A DNA stretch of 64,000 nt from an uncultured Bacteriovoracaceae bacterium. GTDB lineage: Bacteria; Bdellovibrionota; Bacteriovoracia; Bacteriovoracales; Bacteriovoracaceae. The stretch is taken from contig CALFYV010000090.1 in NCBI GenBank assembly GCA_937952395.1, positions 482,148 through 546,147 of the forward strand, in the 5' to 3' direction. Both the position numbers and the translations under genes were made by a program. Below are positions 51,052 through 59,116 of the stretch, one piece after another. Numbering within the stretch: position 1 is the stretch's first letter; each line of letters begins with the position of its first letter. A model generated the notes under the pieces. That model was not told the DNA's origin. It worked only from the letters and a program-made list of their open reading frames with translations, and did not search any database.

Positions 51052-51276
51052 TTATCCTCTTAATTCATTCATTCGTTCAACTACATTTTGAGGAGGATTT
51101 TGGCACATACCAGTTCTACCATTGACTTGATTTTCAAAAGTACAAAACATATATTCCCCCGATCCTTGTATGTAATACAGTATGTTATCCACTAAAATTT
51201 TTCTTTGATTTAGTTTGATCTGGGGGATTGGCCCTTCATTGGAACAGCATTCGCTTGGGTGATGGTTGTAACTCAT
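51052..51276 (-). CDS. Hypothetical small Cys-containing protein
   Basis: This 74-residue protein starts MSYNHHPSECCSNEG and includes a GSGEYMFCTFENQ segment and late Cys. The N-terminal His/Cys cluster could bind metal. Its ATG overlaps the TGA of the upstream membrane protein gene. It is unrecognised. Confidence 0.45.
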   Translation of the reverse strand: MSYNHHPSECCSNEGPIPQIKLNQRKILVDNILYYIQGSGEYMFCTFENQVNGRTGMCQNPPQNVVERMNELRG

Positions 51277-51740
51277 GTATTATTTAGTTGGGTGAAAAAC
51301 TTTTTCTCAACTTGTACTAAAACCTCACCATTGCTGACAGCCAAATCAACTAAATTATCATCAGCAGCATAGTTATGTTTAATGTTAATTAACTTCAATT
51401 TGTCATTAACATTAAAAGACCTTTTCTCTCCTTTGATTGTAATCAATTGACAATTTTCAATAAATACAATGTCAATCAATGTTGCCCATCGTTGTTGAGA
51501 TATTAAAATTTCCTCTACACAAGAATACCAAATAAGACAAGCAAGAAAAATAATTGCAATAGGCGTTATTATAAAACAGAAAATACTCGATATTACAAAA
51601 GCTACAACATCTCTCCAAGTTAAAAATGGTGGTTTTACATAATAATAAACTGGATATCGCATTTCTAAGAAGATTTTACATGCCCCAACAGAAATACTAA
51701 ATAATATCAAATAAATGAAAAAAGCCAACAAAAAATTCAT
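51273..51740 (-). CDS. Membrane protein, 155 aa
   Basis: Hydrophobic helices occur at residues of about 2-24 and 42-75 and are followed by a soluble beta-rich C-terminal half (ENCQLITIKGEKRSFNV). It is predicted to be an inner-membrane protein with a cytoplasmic domain. It is coupled on both sides. The family is unknown. Confidence 0.55.
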   Translation of the reverse strand: MNFLLAFFIYLILFSISVGACKIFLEMRYPVYYYVKPPFLTWRDVVAFVISSIFCFIITPIAIIFLACLIWYSCVEEILISQQRWATLIDIVFIENCQLITIKGEKRSFNVNDKLKLINIKHNYAADDNLVDLAVSNGEVLVQVEKKFFTQLNNT

Positions 51741-52051
51741 TTTTCTACCATTAAAACTTTTGCACTAATTTGATATGCCATAACCACTTCTTGTCTATAA
51801 TGCTGCAAAGTAAATTTAATTATTTTTTGAATATCTTTTTCGGTGCAGGCGATACGTACAGGAATCATTCGCTCTTCAACCAATTCATTAGATTCTGGTC
51901 GAAGCCACTGTCCCTTAGCTGGATGCAAGATCGTTAACCCGCCAGAAAGCTTTCTAACAAACTGATCCCAGTTTCGATGATGCTTTGTTTTAATAGGCTT
52001 TTGTGTATCGCCCATTAATGTTGGAACCAATATTTCCCAAAGTTCCATCAT
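51737..52051 (-). CDS. Hypothetical protein, 104 aa
   Basis: This basic alpha/beta protein (KHHRNWDQFVRKLSGG, VRIACTEKDIQKIIKF) has no recognised family. The ATG overlaps the TGA of the preceding gene, and its TGA overlaps the next start. Confidence 0.5.
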   Translation of the reverse strand: MMELWEILVPTLMGDTQKPIKTKHHRNWDQFVRKLSGGLTILHPAKGQWLRPESNELVEERMIPVRIACTEKDIQKIIKFTLQHYRQEVVMAYQISAKVLMVEK

Positions 52052-52278
52052 GTGTCTAGTTCTAATTTAGAAAGACCATCAATCCTTATGCCAACAACTT
52101 CATCTGTATCGAGCGAACGATACAAGGTAATATTTTCATTTACCACCACACTATAATCCGCTTCGTTTTTAAAATACGCAGTTAAAGAATCAGATCGTTT
52201 AGAGACATAAGCATAGGGTTTAAACTCTACTATCTCTTTTGGCAAATTATTTAACAAATCTTCAATCTTTCCCATCAT
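52048..52278 (-). CDS. DUF2283-like small protein (paralogue of 63277..63459)
   Basis: The C-terminal half (TAYFKNEADYSV, then ITLYRSLDTDEVVGIRIDG) follows the DUF2283 pattern of a short beta-sheet with an acidic turn. A paralogue with the same layout (ELSLFLSLETDEIVGFEIRG) is at 63277..63459. Function of the family is unknown. The start at the double ATG (52278/52275) is preferred to a GTG at 52299. Confidence 0.55.
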   Translation of the reverse strand: MMGKIEDLLNNLPKEIVEFKPYAYVSKRSDSLTAYFKNEADYSVVVNENITLYRSLDTDEVVGIRIDGLSKLELDT

Positions 52279-52390
52279 ACCGATCCCAAATTTTTTCACA
52301 TATTATGTCTATTAAAACCAACAAAAGACCAGTTAAGATTCCAACTATAGTCCCAATCGGAATTCCAATGAATATAATTTTCAACAGCAT
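52262..52390 (-). CDS. Small single-pass membrane protein, 42 aa
   Basis: A 42-codon frame starts MLLKIIFIGIPIG and forms one long hydrophobic helix with a charged C-terminus (CEKIWDRYDGKD). It fills the gap between the YqeY gene and the DUF2283-like gene, overlapping the latter's start. It is probably a real membrane peptide. No function is known. Confidence 0.5.
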   Translation of the reverse strand: MLLKIIFIGIPIGTIVGILTGLLLVLIDIICEKIWDRYDGKD

Positions 52391-52391
52391 T

Positions 52392-52823
52392 CTAGCCACC
52401 CAAGGATTCAATAGCAATTCTTACGTCATTACCATCAACAAACATTTCGTTTTCTTTAAAATATTTCATGGCAACGCCGATTGACTTTTTTGAATTATCC
52501 AAATTTAATTTCAATAATTCAATTTTGATTTCATCGGGAGAAAGCTGATGTGGTAAAAATCCATCTAGAATTGTGTTCTCTTGAAACAACACGGCTTTTC
52601 TATTGTCATCGGGCAACTTCTCTATAACTTCATTGTTGCTCTGCATGATCTTACGAACAATTTTATAAACCTGTTCATCTGCAACGGGTTTGTTGCCCTG
52701 TTGTTTGGACATTTGAAGCTGATTTACTTCGCCAAGAACTACACGAAGTATATTCTTTTCAACATCATTTTTGTCAAACATGGCTTTTTTCAAGCTAGAC
52801 TTCATATCAGCAACGACTGGCAT
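52392..52823 (-). CDS. YqeY / GatB-tail-like protein
   Basis: The protein has DMKSSLKKAMFDKNDVEKNILRVVLGEVNQ near the start and DGFLPHQLSPDEIKIELLK later, the YqeY pattern related to the tRNA-binding tail of the amidotransferase subunit GatB. It is helical and 143 residues long, as in bacteria. A role in tRNA handling would fit the many tRNA-related genes here. It ends in TAG. Confidence 0.75.
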   Translation of the reverse strand: MPVVADMKSSLKKAMFDKNDVEKNILRVVLGEVNQLQMSKQQGNKPVADEQVYKIVRKIMQSNNEVIEKLPDDNRKAVLFQENTILDGFLPHQLSPDEIKIELLKLNLDNSKKSIGVAMKYFKENEMFVDGNDVRIAIESLGG

Positions 52824-52832
52824 TGGAGGCTC

Positions 52833-53135
52833 CTACCATTCTGTGCAAGCAAAATAACCTGGACCTTCGGAAGCGATAAACTCTTTGACCTTTTTAACTT
52901 CTTCACGACCATCATCGTGAATAAATCTAAAATTTACCTCTGGGTTGTATTTATACCACTCAATCTCATCGTATTCGTCTTTTTCAAATTGCTCATACGC
53001 ATCTAATGCCGATTTACCTTGAAGGCCGAACATCATCTCTCCAGCGTATGTCTTTGCTTCTTCTAATGTTTTGGCAATAATACAATCATACTCATTAGTC
53101 CACATTGACAGGCCATTTAACCAATAATTACTCAT
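52833..53135 (-). CDS. Hypothetical protein, 100 aa
   Basis: The start MSNYWLNG (53135) avoids the tRNA just upstream. The sequence pairs a strand with an EEAKTYAGEMMFG helix, then an acidic, aromatic stretch and a C-terminal YFACTEW. It is similar in feel to 14877..15134 but not clearly related. It is unrecognised. Confidence 0.5.
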   Translation of the reverse strand: MSNYWLNGLSMWTNEYDCIIAKTLEEAKTYAGEMMFGLQGKSALDAYEQFEKDEYDEIEWYKYNPEVNFRFIHDDGREEVKKVKEFIASEGPGYFACTEW

Positions 53136-53156
53136 AATATATCTTTCTATTAAAAG

Positions 53157-53237
53157 TGGAACTTTTCGGATTCGAACCGAAATCCACTTGGGGATATTAC
53201 TCCTTACCAAGTGATTTTGCCGTTAAACTAAAGTCCC
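53157..53237 (-). tRNA. tRNA with enlarged 17-nt anticodon loop
   Basis: The minus strand gives a standard acceptor (GGGACTT with AAGTTCC), D-stem (GTTT with AAAT), T-arm (TTCGG, loop TTCGAAT, CCGAA) and a 4-nt variable region. The anticodon stem ACTTG/CAAGT, however, encloses 17 bases (53191-53207) instead of seven. Inside, GGA and TCC can pair, leaving a bulge of TAA. A 10-nt intron-like insertion would explain it. The anticodon cannot be read. Confidence 0.65.
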
Positions 53238-53262
53238 AGTATAAGAAAAGATGACTGAAAAA

Positions 53263-53433
53263 TCAAGAGCAACCTTTAGTGGTGCGAATATTGTCGTTTG
53301 TAACAACGGTTGCCTCGGAACTTTCAGAGGATTCAGGGGCTTTGCCACCACAACACCCACTATTGTTCTCTGATTTATATTCTCCATTAGATTCACCAGG
53401 ACCAGACACTCCTGTTACACTAGTTGCTCCCAT
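53263..53433 (-). CDS. Hypothetical Ser/Gly/Glu-rich protein
   Basis: This low-complexity 56-residue protein has a CCGGK cluster in the middle and a Cys near the end. It begins inside the end of the CHASE3-like gene in another frame. Composition suggests a disordered, perhaps secreted or metal-binding peptide. Support is modest. Confidence 0.35.
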   Translation of the reverse strand: MGATSVTGVSGPGESNGEYKSENNSGCCGGKAPESSESSEATVVTNDNIRTTKGCS

Positions 53434-54052
53434 TCCAGCCTTTCCACCAAACAAAAGTTTGAATTACTAAAGGAAGCAAAAATATAATTATACTAAATGC
53501 TACTGCTATGTAAATAGAAGTTTCTAAATTTTGAAATCTGTAATTATTGCTTTTTTCTCTGGCGGTAAGCATTTGTTTTTCTTCTGCAATTATTTTGTCA
53601 AAAATATTGCGAAGTTGGTGCATTTTTTCTATGCCACATTTTTTATAAGTATCTACTACATGTTCCTTAACTGCTTCTGAGCCTTCATTATCGTAAATAA
53701 TCAAGGTGCCATCCCAAATACCACAACGATAAAGAACAATAGTCTCAGCATCTTTTAAAAGCTTTTTTTGTTCCGTTGTTATAGCAACTTCTTTAACCTT
53801 TTTTAATTCTGGAAGTAGCTTGCCTTTAAATTCTTCGTAAAGCTTCCTATAAGCAGGGTCTTCTGTAATTAAAAAGTTTCTGTGATAATTTTCTGTTTGA
53901 GTAACCAGTCTGTAATAGTCCTGACTAATCTCGATGGTTTTACATGTATGAAAATACTCGTGATTACTAACTTCTAAATTTCTAAATGCAACGTAACAGC
54001 CAAAAGAAACCAACAACCAAAAAGCTGTAACTGCATAACTGATTTTATCCAT
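53420..54052 (-). CDS. Membrane protein with CHASE3-like sensor domain
   Basis: Two membrane helices (residues about 5-25 and 178-202) flank a helical periplasmic domain with ENYHRNFLITEDPAYRKLYEE, the hallmark segment of CHASE3 sensor domains in bacterial chemoreceptors and histidine kinases. No cytoplasmic output domain follows. It may mimic or poison host receptor dimers, or sense envelope state. It ends in TAG. Confidence 0.55.
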   Translation of the reverse strand: MDKISYAVTAFWLLVSFGCYVAFRNLEVSNHEYFHTCKTIEISQDYYRLVTQTENYHRNFLITEDPAYRKLYEEFKGKLLPELKKVKEVAITTEQKKLLKDAETIVLYRCGIWDGTLIIYDNEGSEAVKEHVVDTYKKCGIEKMHQLRNIFDKIIAEEKQMLTAREKSNNYRFQNLETSIYIAVAFSIIIFLLPLVIQTFVWWKGWNGSN

Positions 54053-54061
54053 GCTGTCTCC

Positions 54062-54436
54062 TTAAAGCTTTTTAGGTTTGGGGATTTTAGGAACAAAATC
54101 GTTGTTTTTGTCCACAAGATGAACATAGAAAACATATTCTTGAGTGGAAGGAGTAGTGTCTCCCTCTTTGTTTTCTATTTCTCTATATTCCACATCAAGA
54201 CGAACATCTCCTGATTGTAACTGAATAATATCTTTAATTCTACTTAAAACAGAATTGATGAATTGAGGACTCCCAGTAATACGAATGCCATCACTACGAA
54301 ATCTAGTTCCTTTATGGGTAGCTGATACTGGCTCCATTTGAATAGGCAAATTAGGCTTTATATTTTGCCAAAACTGAATAACGTCGGCCTTCTTTGCCTT
54401 CCAAGCCTTTTTTTCAAAAAATTCCCTAAAATTCAT
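54062..54436 (-). CDS. Hypothetical protein, 124 aa
   Basis: A basic N-terminal helix (FFEKKAWKAKKADVIQFW) precedes an alpha/beta domain (IRITGSPQFINSVLSRIKDII) that looks ferredoxin-like and may bind nucleic acid. The C-terminus is Lys/Pro-rich. It is unrecognised. Confidence 0.5.
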   Translation of the reverse strand: MNFREFFEKKAWKAKKADVIQFWQNIKPNLPIQMEPVSATHKGTRFRSDGIRITGSPQFINSVLSRIKDIIQLQSGDVRLDVEYREIENKEGDTTPSTQEYVFYVHLVDKNNDFVPKIPKPKKL

Positions 54437-54446
54437 AACTTATATA

Positions 54447-54746
54447 TTATCTCACACGGTAAAGTCCATTAGGCGCTTGAAAAAAAATAGTGCCATTAGG
54501 ATAGAAGATATAAGGCGATCTATATACTGGATAGACATAACCACCCATAGGGTAAGATATACCAGTATTTGGAAAAGAATAATTTGAATAATACAAATAG
54601 TATGGAAATACTACCGGACGGGGAGGACACCAATATTGCCTGTGGACTCTATGATTGGGATGACAATTTGGCTTACAATTCGGCTTGTCTGCAAAAGCCA
54701 CACTGCAAAATAAAGCAACAAATAAAAATACAATAAATCTAAACAT
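54447..54746 (-). CDS. Secreted Tyr/Pro-rich protein
   Basis: A clear signal peptide (MFRFIVFLFVALFCSVAFA) precedes a mature part with a Cys/His/Asn-rich start (KPNCKPNCHPNH) and many Tyr and Pro. It would act outside the cytoplasmic membrane. No family is known. Confidence 0.6.
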   Translation of the reverse strand: MFRFIVFLFVALFCSVAFADKPNCKPNCHPNHRVHRQYWCPPRPVVFPYYLYYSNYSFPNTGISYPMGGYVYPVYRSPYIFYPNGTIFFQAPNGLYRVR

Positions 54747-54752
54747 TTTACC

Positions 54753-55856
54753 TCACTTAAATATTCTGTTATAGAGTCTCTTAAATAAAGAAGTTTTCCT
54801 TACCTCCAATGAAAACTCTTCGTTCATGCCAATAATATTTAGCTTTTTGGAAAAAATATCAAAAGGCATGTCTTCATAAGTCAACACGGGTTTATTCCAA
54901 GCTTTCTCTGCCATAATGGCAGCTACCGCTGCTGCTGGGAAGGCTGTGCCTTGCTGCATTGCGGTCCAATCTTGGCTGTGTGTTATTTTAATATCATTAA
55001 TTAAAATATAATCATTATTTTGGGCCAAAATTCTTATAACCACCATATCTTCAGTAGTTTTAGGACAATCTTTAAAAAACTCTAAAAGACTAGGTGTTTT
55101 TCTTTTCTTTAATTGAGCATAATGACCAGGATAACGAATAGTCTTGTAATTTAAGTTTTTAACACCTTTTTTCTGCATGCTTTCGAACAAAGTAGACAGT
55201 CCACCACTGGTATTAAAGGCTTCAAATTTACCATGTTTTGTTTTCAACCCCTCTAAACCAGTTAAAGCACCGACTTCTTGAGATTTACCGTCTGATAAGG
55301 TTTGACAATTGCCCATATATTCATTAACAAGCCCTTGAACGCTGAATACAAGAGCGTAATTCAATGGGGAAATATCAACATCAATCGGCAATCCCCCACA
55401 CCGCAAATATATGTCTTGGGGCTCACCATATTTTAAAAATTCTTTATAAATATTTTCTGTTAAAATATTTATATAACCCGGAGCCAAGCCCAAATCGGTA
55501 AATACAGGGATGTGTGGATTTAATTCAATTGAAATTTGATGTATAGAATCAGAAACGTCTTTATTGCCACCTAAGTCACAATAAGGAACTTTGCGTTCTT
55601 TACACCATTTGGCCCATGTTTTATTAGAATTAAATGGAGCGGCTGAGATACAGACATCAAAATCTACTTCTTTGATAATAAAGATGTCTTTTAATAAAGA
55701 ATATTCACACTTTTGATCGAGGCTTTCCAGCTTTTTTTGAGCTTTTTCCAAAAGATCGGGAAAAACATCAACCACGACCACATCAAAGGCTAGTTTACGC
55801 ATGGCATATGCAATTGCCATGCCCATTTGCCCGGCACCAACTACTAATGCTTTCAT
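54753..55856 (-). CDS. Saccharopine dehydrogenase-like oxidoreductase
   Basis: The N-terminus KALVVGAGQMGMAIAYAMRK is a Rossmann GxGxxG loop, followed by VVVVDVFPDLL (NAD or NADP end) and AAPFNSNKTWAKWCKE. The later CDLGG and FTDLGLAPGYINI blocks match the saccharopine/lysine 6-dehydrogenase family, with 367 residues as usual. It may act on lysine- or diamine-like metabolites. Such metabolic genes are unusual in phages. Confidence 0.75.
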   Translation of the reverse strand: MKALVVGAGQMGMAIAYAMRKLAFDVVVVDVFPDLLEKAQKKLESLDQKCEYSLLKDIFIIKEVDFDVCISAAPFNSNKTWAKWCKERKVPYCDLGGNKDVSDSIHQISIELNPHIPVFTDLGLAPGYINILTENIYKEFLKYGEPQDIYLRCGGLPIDVDISPLNYALVFSVQGLVNEYMGNCQTLSDGKSQEVGALTGLEGLKTKHGKFEAFNTSGGLSTLFESMQKKGVKNLNYKTIRYPGHYAQLKKRKTPSLLEFFKDCPKTTEDMVVIRILAQNNDYILINDIKITHSQDWTAMQQGTAFPAAAVAAIMAEKAWNKPVLTYEDMPFDIFSKKLNIIGMNEEFSLEVRKTSLFKRLYNRIFK

Positions 55857-56032
55857 TGATTTAACTTTTGATCTATTAGGTTTCTTAATTCAGTTAATTT
55901 GTGTCGCCAGGAATCTATTTCTTCGGGCTGCATCAACATAAGCCTATTAGTAATGCCAGTGAAATAACGATTAAGATCGTCTAGCGGGCGATTTAAATCA
56001 GATTCATTTAGGAAGTCTTGCCATGATTTCAT
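55853..56032 (-). CDS. Small hypothetical protein, 59 aa
   Basis: A 59-codon frame (MKSWQDFLNESDLNR and onward) fills the space between the dehydrogenase gene and 56036..56767. Its TGA overlaps the next ATG and its start follows AAGG. The FLNESDL pattern resembles other short phage proteins that begin with a W-x-x-F-L-x-E motif, which also occurs at 60187..60693 (METFNQWLENYSD). Helical. Confidence 0.55.
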   Translation of the reverse strand: MKSWQDFLNESDLNRPLDDLNRYFTGITNRLMLMQPEEIDSWRHKLTELRNLIDQKLNQ

Positions 56033-56035
56033 GCC

Positions 56036-56767
56036 TTATTTAGCATTCTCAGACAAATTCTCCTGTTTTGGATATCCCATTATATTTTGCCAGCCAAATG
56101 AATCTCTTTGCGGACGACCCACCAAACGATCAAAAATAGATTGTTTATTTTCATATTTGTCTAAACCGCCCAACAATGCTTTGGTTTCTTTTTTACCTAC
56201 TAACTGTAAACACCTTCTCCAAGCTCTGGCAAAATAAAGTTTTCTAGCAGGGAGATTTGCCGAGGCCCAATTTGTAATTGTCAAAAATGACAACAAGGCA
56301 TCTACTCCTAGTTTTGAAACATCAATATCAGCAAGCAACCAATTACATTCTTCCGTTCTTGCTTCTTTAAATAAATTATTTACATAATTAAAAATTAAAT
56401 CAATTACTTCACTCTTTTTCTTTTCGGTTTCAGGCAAGGGATTGCATTTTTCATACAATCGTTTTAAAAATTCTTCATTGCTAATTCGTTCAGGAAGATC
56501 AGGGACTTCCAACGAATATTTACTAGCCACTTCCTTTAAACTTTTATTGGCACGAAGAACATCTAACCAATCATTGGACTCATCAGGATTAATCAAACCA
56601 GAGCGAACGCCAAATTGAAGAAAACTGGCGCCGCCTTGAAATAGATTTTCATATCTATTAGACTGTTTATCAACTCCGATCATATGATAAGCAATATGGT
56701 AAACAGCACTACGAAGTTCTTTTTTGACTTGATCTAAACTCTCAGCAGGCATCCATTTATCTTTCAT
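56036..56767 (-). CDS. Hypothetical helical protein, 243 aa
   Basis: This mostly helical protein (SAVYHIAYHMIGVDKQ, IDLIFNYVNNLFKEA) has a basic segment (ARKLYFARAWRRC). No family is recognised. It is coupled to its upstream gene by ATGA and precedes the 59-aa gene. Confidence 0.55.
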   Translation of the reverse strand: MKDKWMPAESLDQVKKELRSAVYHIAYHMIGVDKQSNRYENLFQGGASFLQFGVRSGLINPDESNDWLDVLRANKSLKEVASKYSLEVPDLPERISNEEFLKRLYEKCNPLPETEKKKSEVIDLIFNYVNNLFKEARTEECNWLLADIDVSKLGVDALLSFLTITNWASANLPARKLYFARAWRRCLQLVGKKETKALLGGLDKYENKQSIFDRLVGRPQRDSFGWQNIMGYPKQENLSENAK

Positions 56768-57216
56768 TTTTTCTCATATCCTGGTATGATTTCACAGTCG
56801 TTAATTGGAAAATAACACTGATAGAGTCGATCTGGAACTGCATCCGGGAAATTTTCGGGAGAAGAATAAGCAGGGCCGATCAAATCCCCTTGTGGAGATT
56901 TAATTCGCCAAACTCGTTTCAATTCATTTTTTTCAACCAATCGTTCAGCAGCACCAATTAAAGTTGCAGGTTTTTGTTCAGAACAATCTTTGGCTAATTC
57001 GGCAGGGTCAATAAATCGAAATTTAGCAATATATTCTCGAACCTGTTCAATTGCTTTTTCTTTATTCAGCCAATTGGTCACATATTTTCCGGCTTCCTCG
57101 GGCGTAGAGAAGCTGGTGATCATCTCCATAGGTCGTCTATGACCAATAAATCCATTGGGCTTATCTTCACTCACACAATATAAACCTTTGTCATAAGATA
57201 CAGATAATTTATTCAT
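56764..57216 (-). CDS. Hypothetical protein, 150 aa
   Basis: Two halves are visible: an N-terminal beta region (MNKLSVSYDKGLYCVSED) and a middle helix followed by a beta-rich end (LKRVWRIKSPQGDLIGPAY). It is unrecognised. Its ATG overlaps the end of the secreted Cys-rich gene. Confidence 0.5.
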   Translation of the reverse strand: MNKLSVSYDKGLYCVSEDKPNGFIGHRRPMEMITSFSTPEEAGKYVTNWLNKEKAIEQVREYIAKFRFIDPAELAKDCSEQKPATLIGAAERLVEKNELKRVWRIKSPQGDLIGPAYSSPENFPDAVPDRLYQCYFPINDCEIIPGYEKK

Positions 57217-57550
57217 TCTTACACCTGCATTGGTCGCTGCATTTTTTATCTAAACACTTGCATGAAACACATGCACAATTTTCACAAACTTTTATTTCAG
57301 TAATGCCTGCAATGAACTTTCTATATCCTACGTTGTGACACTGACACATAAAATGCTGGCCGTTCCAACGAAAACTTACCCACTTGTTACCACGATACTG
57401 AATGCAATCGGCACCAGCGGGCAACCACGGACTCCAATCCTTGGGAGTAACTTCGGCTTCCTGGTTTTCTTTAGGCTCCTCGACAACAGGTGTCGTGGCA
57501 GGAGCGGCAAACAAAAACAAACACACCAAAGAAAGGAGAACAGCTTTCAT
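57209..57550 (-). CDS. Secreted cysteine-rich protein
   Basis: A signal peptide (MKAVLLSLVCLFLFAAPATT) is followed by an acidic linker and a C-terminal Cys-dense region (CENCACVSCKCLDKKC, then CRCKNE) that should form several disulfides or bind metal. GAGG lies upstream. It would act in the periplasm or outside the cell. The family is unknown. Confidence 0.6.
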   Translation of the reverse strand: MKAVLLSLVCLFLFAAPATTPVVEEPKENQEAEVTPKDWSPWLPAGADCIQYRGNKWVSFRWNGQHFMCQCHNVGYRKFIAGITEIKVCENCACVSCKCLDKKCSDQCRCKNE

Positions 57551-57559
57551 CTTGTCACC

Positions 57560-57805
57560 TCAACTAATAGAAGGATGAGCACACTTTTTAAACATATCGA
57601 TAATGGCCGTTTTAGCATCTCTGCGAGCATATTTTCCAGAAAAGGTTCCCGCATCAATTTTGCAGCCATTTTTAATGTAATAGGCACGCATCGGAGCAAC
57701 AGAACTAAGCTTAGAACGAGAGATCAATCCAATATGAATTTCATCAGCAAATACTTGCTCTAAAAGCAAATTAGGAGTGCTGACTTGTTTTGTGGAAATC
57801 TTCAT
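57560..57805 (-). CDS. Hypothetical protein, 81 aa
   Basis: The start MKISTKQVST has GGAGG six bases upstream, inside the leader from the promoter at 57844..57871. The small domain (VFADEIHIGLISRSKLSSV) is alpha/beta and unrecognised. Confidence 0.55.
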   Translation of the reverse strand: MKISTKQVSTPNLLLEQVFADEIHIGLISRSKLSSVAPMRAYYIKNGCKIDAGTFSGKYARRDAKTAIIDMFKKCAHPSIS

Positions 57806-57843
57806 TTTGATCCTCCATATCTGGCGCAAACGAAACAGCTAGT

Positions 57844-57871
57844 ATTGTACTTTGATTTTTGTGGATGTCAA
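57844..57871 (-). promoter_or_regulatory. Promoter, TTGACA-16-TACAAT
   Basis: TTGACA (57866-57871) and TACAAT (57844-57849) on the minus strand are 16 bp apart and drive 57560..57805. The -35 overlaps the TGA of the preceding small gene. Unlike the other promoters, the -35 is the classic TTGACA. Confidence 0.6.
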
Positions 57872-57972
57872 TCTTTAGTCCACTCCTTTATCTTACGATG
57901 TATCACCCTTTTAACTCGATACTTGGCAAGATAATATCGAAGAAAAACAGCCACAATTATTCGATTAACCAC
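57868..57972 (-). CDS. Very small basic protein, 34 aa
   Basis: A GTG-started frame (VNRIIVAVFLRYYLAKY and onward) ends in TGA. AGGAGG lies upstream but only three bases from the GTG, so initiation would be weak. The peptide is amphipathic and basic. Support is modest. Confidence 0.3.
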   Translation of the reverse strand: MVNRIIVAVFLRYYLAKYRVKRVIHRKIKEWTKD

Positions 57973-57979
57973 AGTCCTC

Positions 57980-58123
57980 CTAGACCTTAATGCATCTCCA
58001 CTGCCTCTTAACCACTTTCTTGCGGTCAAACCCCTTTAGAAATTTTCGGCGGCTATCTGAATCACCTTTTTCAAAAGTTTCCCAATTTCCCGAATCTTTG
58101 TCCCAAACTTGAACTTCATACAT
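57980..58123 (-). CDS. Small basic protein, 47 aa
   Basis: This frame (MYEVQVWDKDSGNWE and onward, ending RQWRCIKV) shows amphipathic beta then basic helical character, consistent with a real small protein. It starts three bases after the HD gene's stop and ends in TAG. Function is unknown. Confidence 0.5.
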   Translation of the reverse strand: MYEVQVWDKDSGNWETFEKGDSDSRRKFLKGFDRKKVVKRQWRCIKV

Positions 58124-58126
58124 ATT

Positions 58127-58657
58127 TTATATCTTTCTTGCACTAAAAAAACAGCGAGCCGACATAGTGTCACACGCATGACACAAGCCAGCCAAACTAT
58201 TCATAATTTTTTCACTACCATAATCATCACCTTCCCCATGAATATACTTCAAAGCATTTTTCTCCTCTGAAGTGAAAGCTATTTTATATTTCTGAGGAAG
58301 AAATTGATTGTAATATTTATCTTTGTCCTCTATTGCTAGTTTAGCCTCTTCTTGATTTCGTGGCAATACAGAATATTTAAATATTTTTTCAATGTCGTGA
58401 AAATAAAGAACTAAAAACACAGATTTAGGGTAAAATCCAAAATTATATTGCTCCACAAGTGAAAAAGCAAGGTCTAAGCATTGTTCGATATGATCTCGAT
58501 AACCACCTGTCCAACTGTGGTGTTTGGTATTAGAGCCACGAGCGTCATTAATAAGCTCTAAATGGCTTTCGTGAAATTTTTGCACACGCCGCTGCTGTGT
58601 TTGGAACACCGATGGTTTATCAAACCAGCTATTCAAATGCGATTCTATTGAATTCAT
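58127..58657 (-). CDS. HD-domain protein
   Basis: The protein has HHSWTGGYRDHIEQ, then LYFHDIEKIF (the HD pair), IHGEGDDYG and CHACDTMSARCF, in the order of HD hydrolase metal ligands. The usual next residue of the HD box is altered (HDIEK). It may hydrolyse nucleotides. It is the second HD protein besides 4294..4914. Its ATG overlaps the coiled-coil gene's stop. Confidence 0.65.
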   Translation of the reverse strand: MNSIESHLNSWFDKPSVFQTQQRRVQKFHESHLELINDARGSNTKHHSWTGGYRDHIEQCLDLAFSLVEQYNFGFYPKSVFLVLYFHDIEKIFKYSVLPRNQEEAKLAIEDKDKYYNQFLPQKYKIAFTSEEKNALKYIHGEGDDYGSEKIMNSLAGLCHACDTMSARCFFSARKI

Positions 58658-59109
58658 TTTTCTTTTTCAAGGAGCAAAAGTTTGTCTCGCAAATCACGAA
58701 TTTGTTCGTCTAATTTAGATATCGATGCCTGAATTTGAAGATTTGTTTCTTTTTCCTGTGTGGCAATATTAGCAATGGCACTTTCATTTAATTTAGATGT
58801 TTCCCGCAGACTATTTTCTAAAGCTAAAATCTTTTCTTTCAAAGCATCACGAGATTCTTCAAGTGTTGCAAGTTTATTCTTAATTTCAGCCAAATTGTCT
58901 TTAAGAAGAACTTTGTCGTCTTCTAGTTTAGCCAATTCTTTTTCCAACTTATCGCAACTGGAAGTTATTTCGGATGAAAGGTCGGCTCTAGTAGTGTTGA
59001 TGTTGCCGTTGATAGTTCCGAACAAAACAAAAAGTAATGTTCCTACCAAGCCAATAAAGGCTCCACCAAACACTTTCCAGATAAAGGGCATAGATTCTTC
59101 TTGTGACAT
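58654..59109 (-). CDS. Membrane-anchored coiled-coil protein
   Basis: A hydrophobic helix at residues of about 10-32 is followed by more than 100 residues of coiled coil (repeated Leu, Glu and Lys, for example KLEKELAKLEDDK). It resembles phage spanin-like or RmuC-like rods but lacks a lytic motif. It lies directly downstream of the sigma factor gene. Confidence 0.6.
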   Translation of the reverse strand: MSQEESMPFIWKVFGGAFIGLVGTLLFVLFGTINGNINTTRADLSSEITSSCDKLEKELAKLEDDKVLLKDNLAEIKNKLATLEESRDALKEKILALENSLRETSKLNESAIANIATQEKETNLQIQASISKLDEQIRDLRDKLLLLEKEK

Positions 59110-59116
59110 ACCTTAT

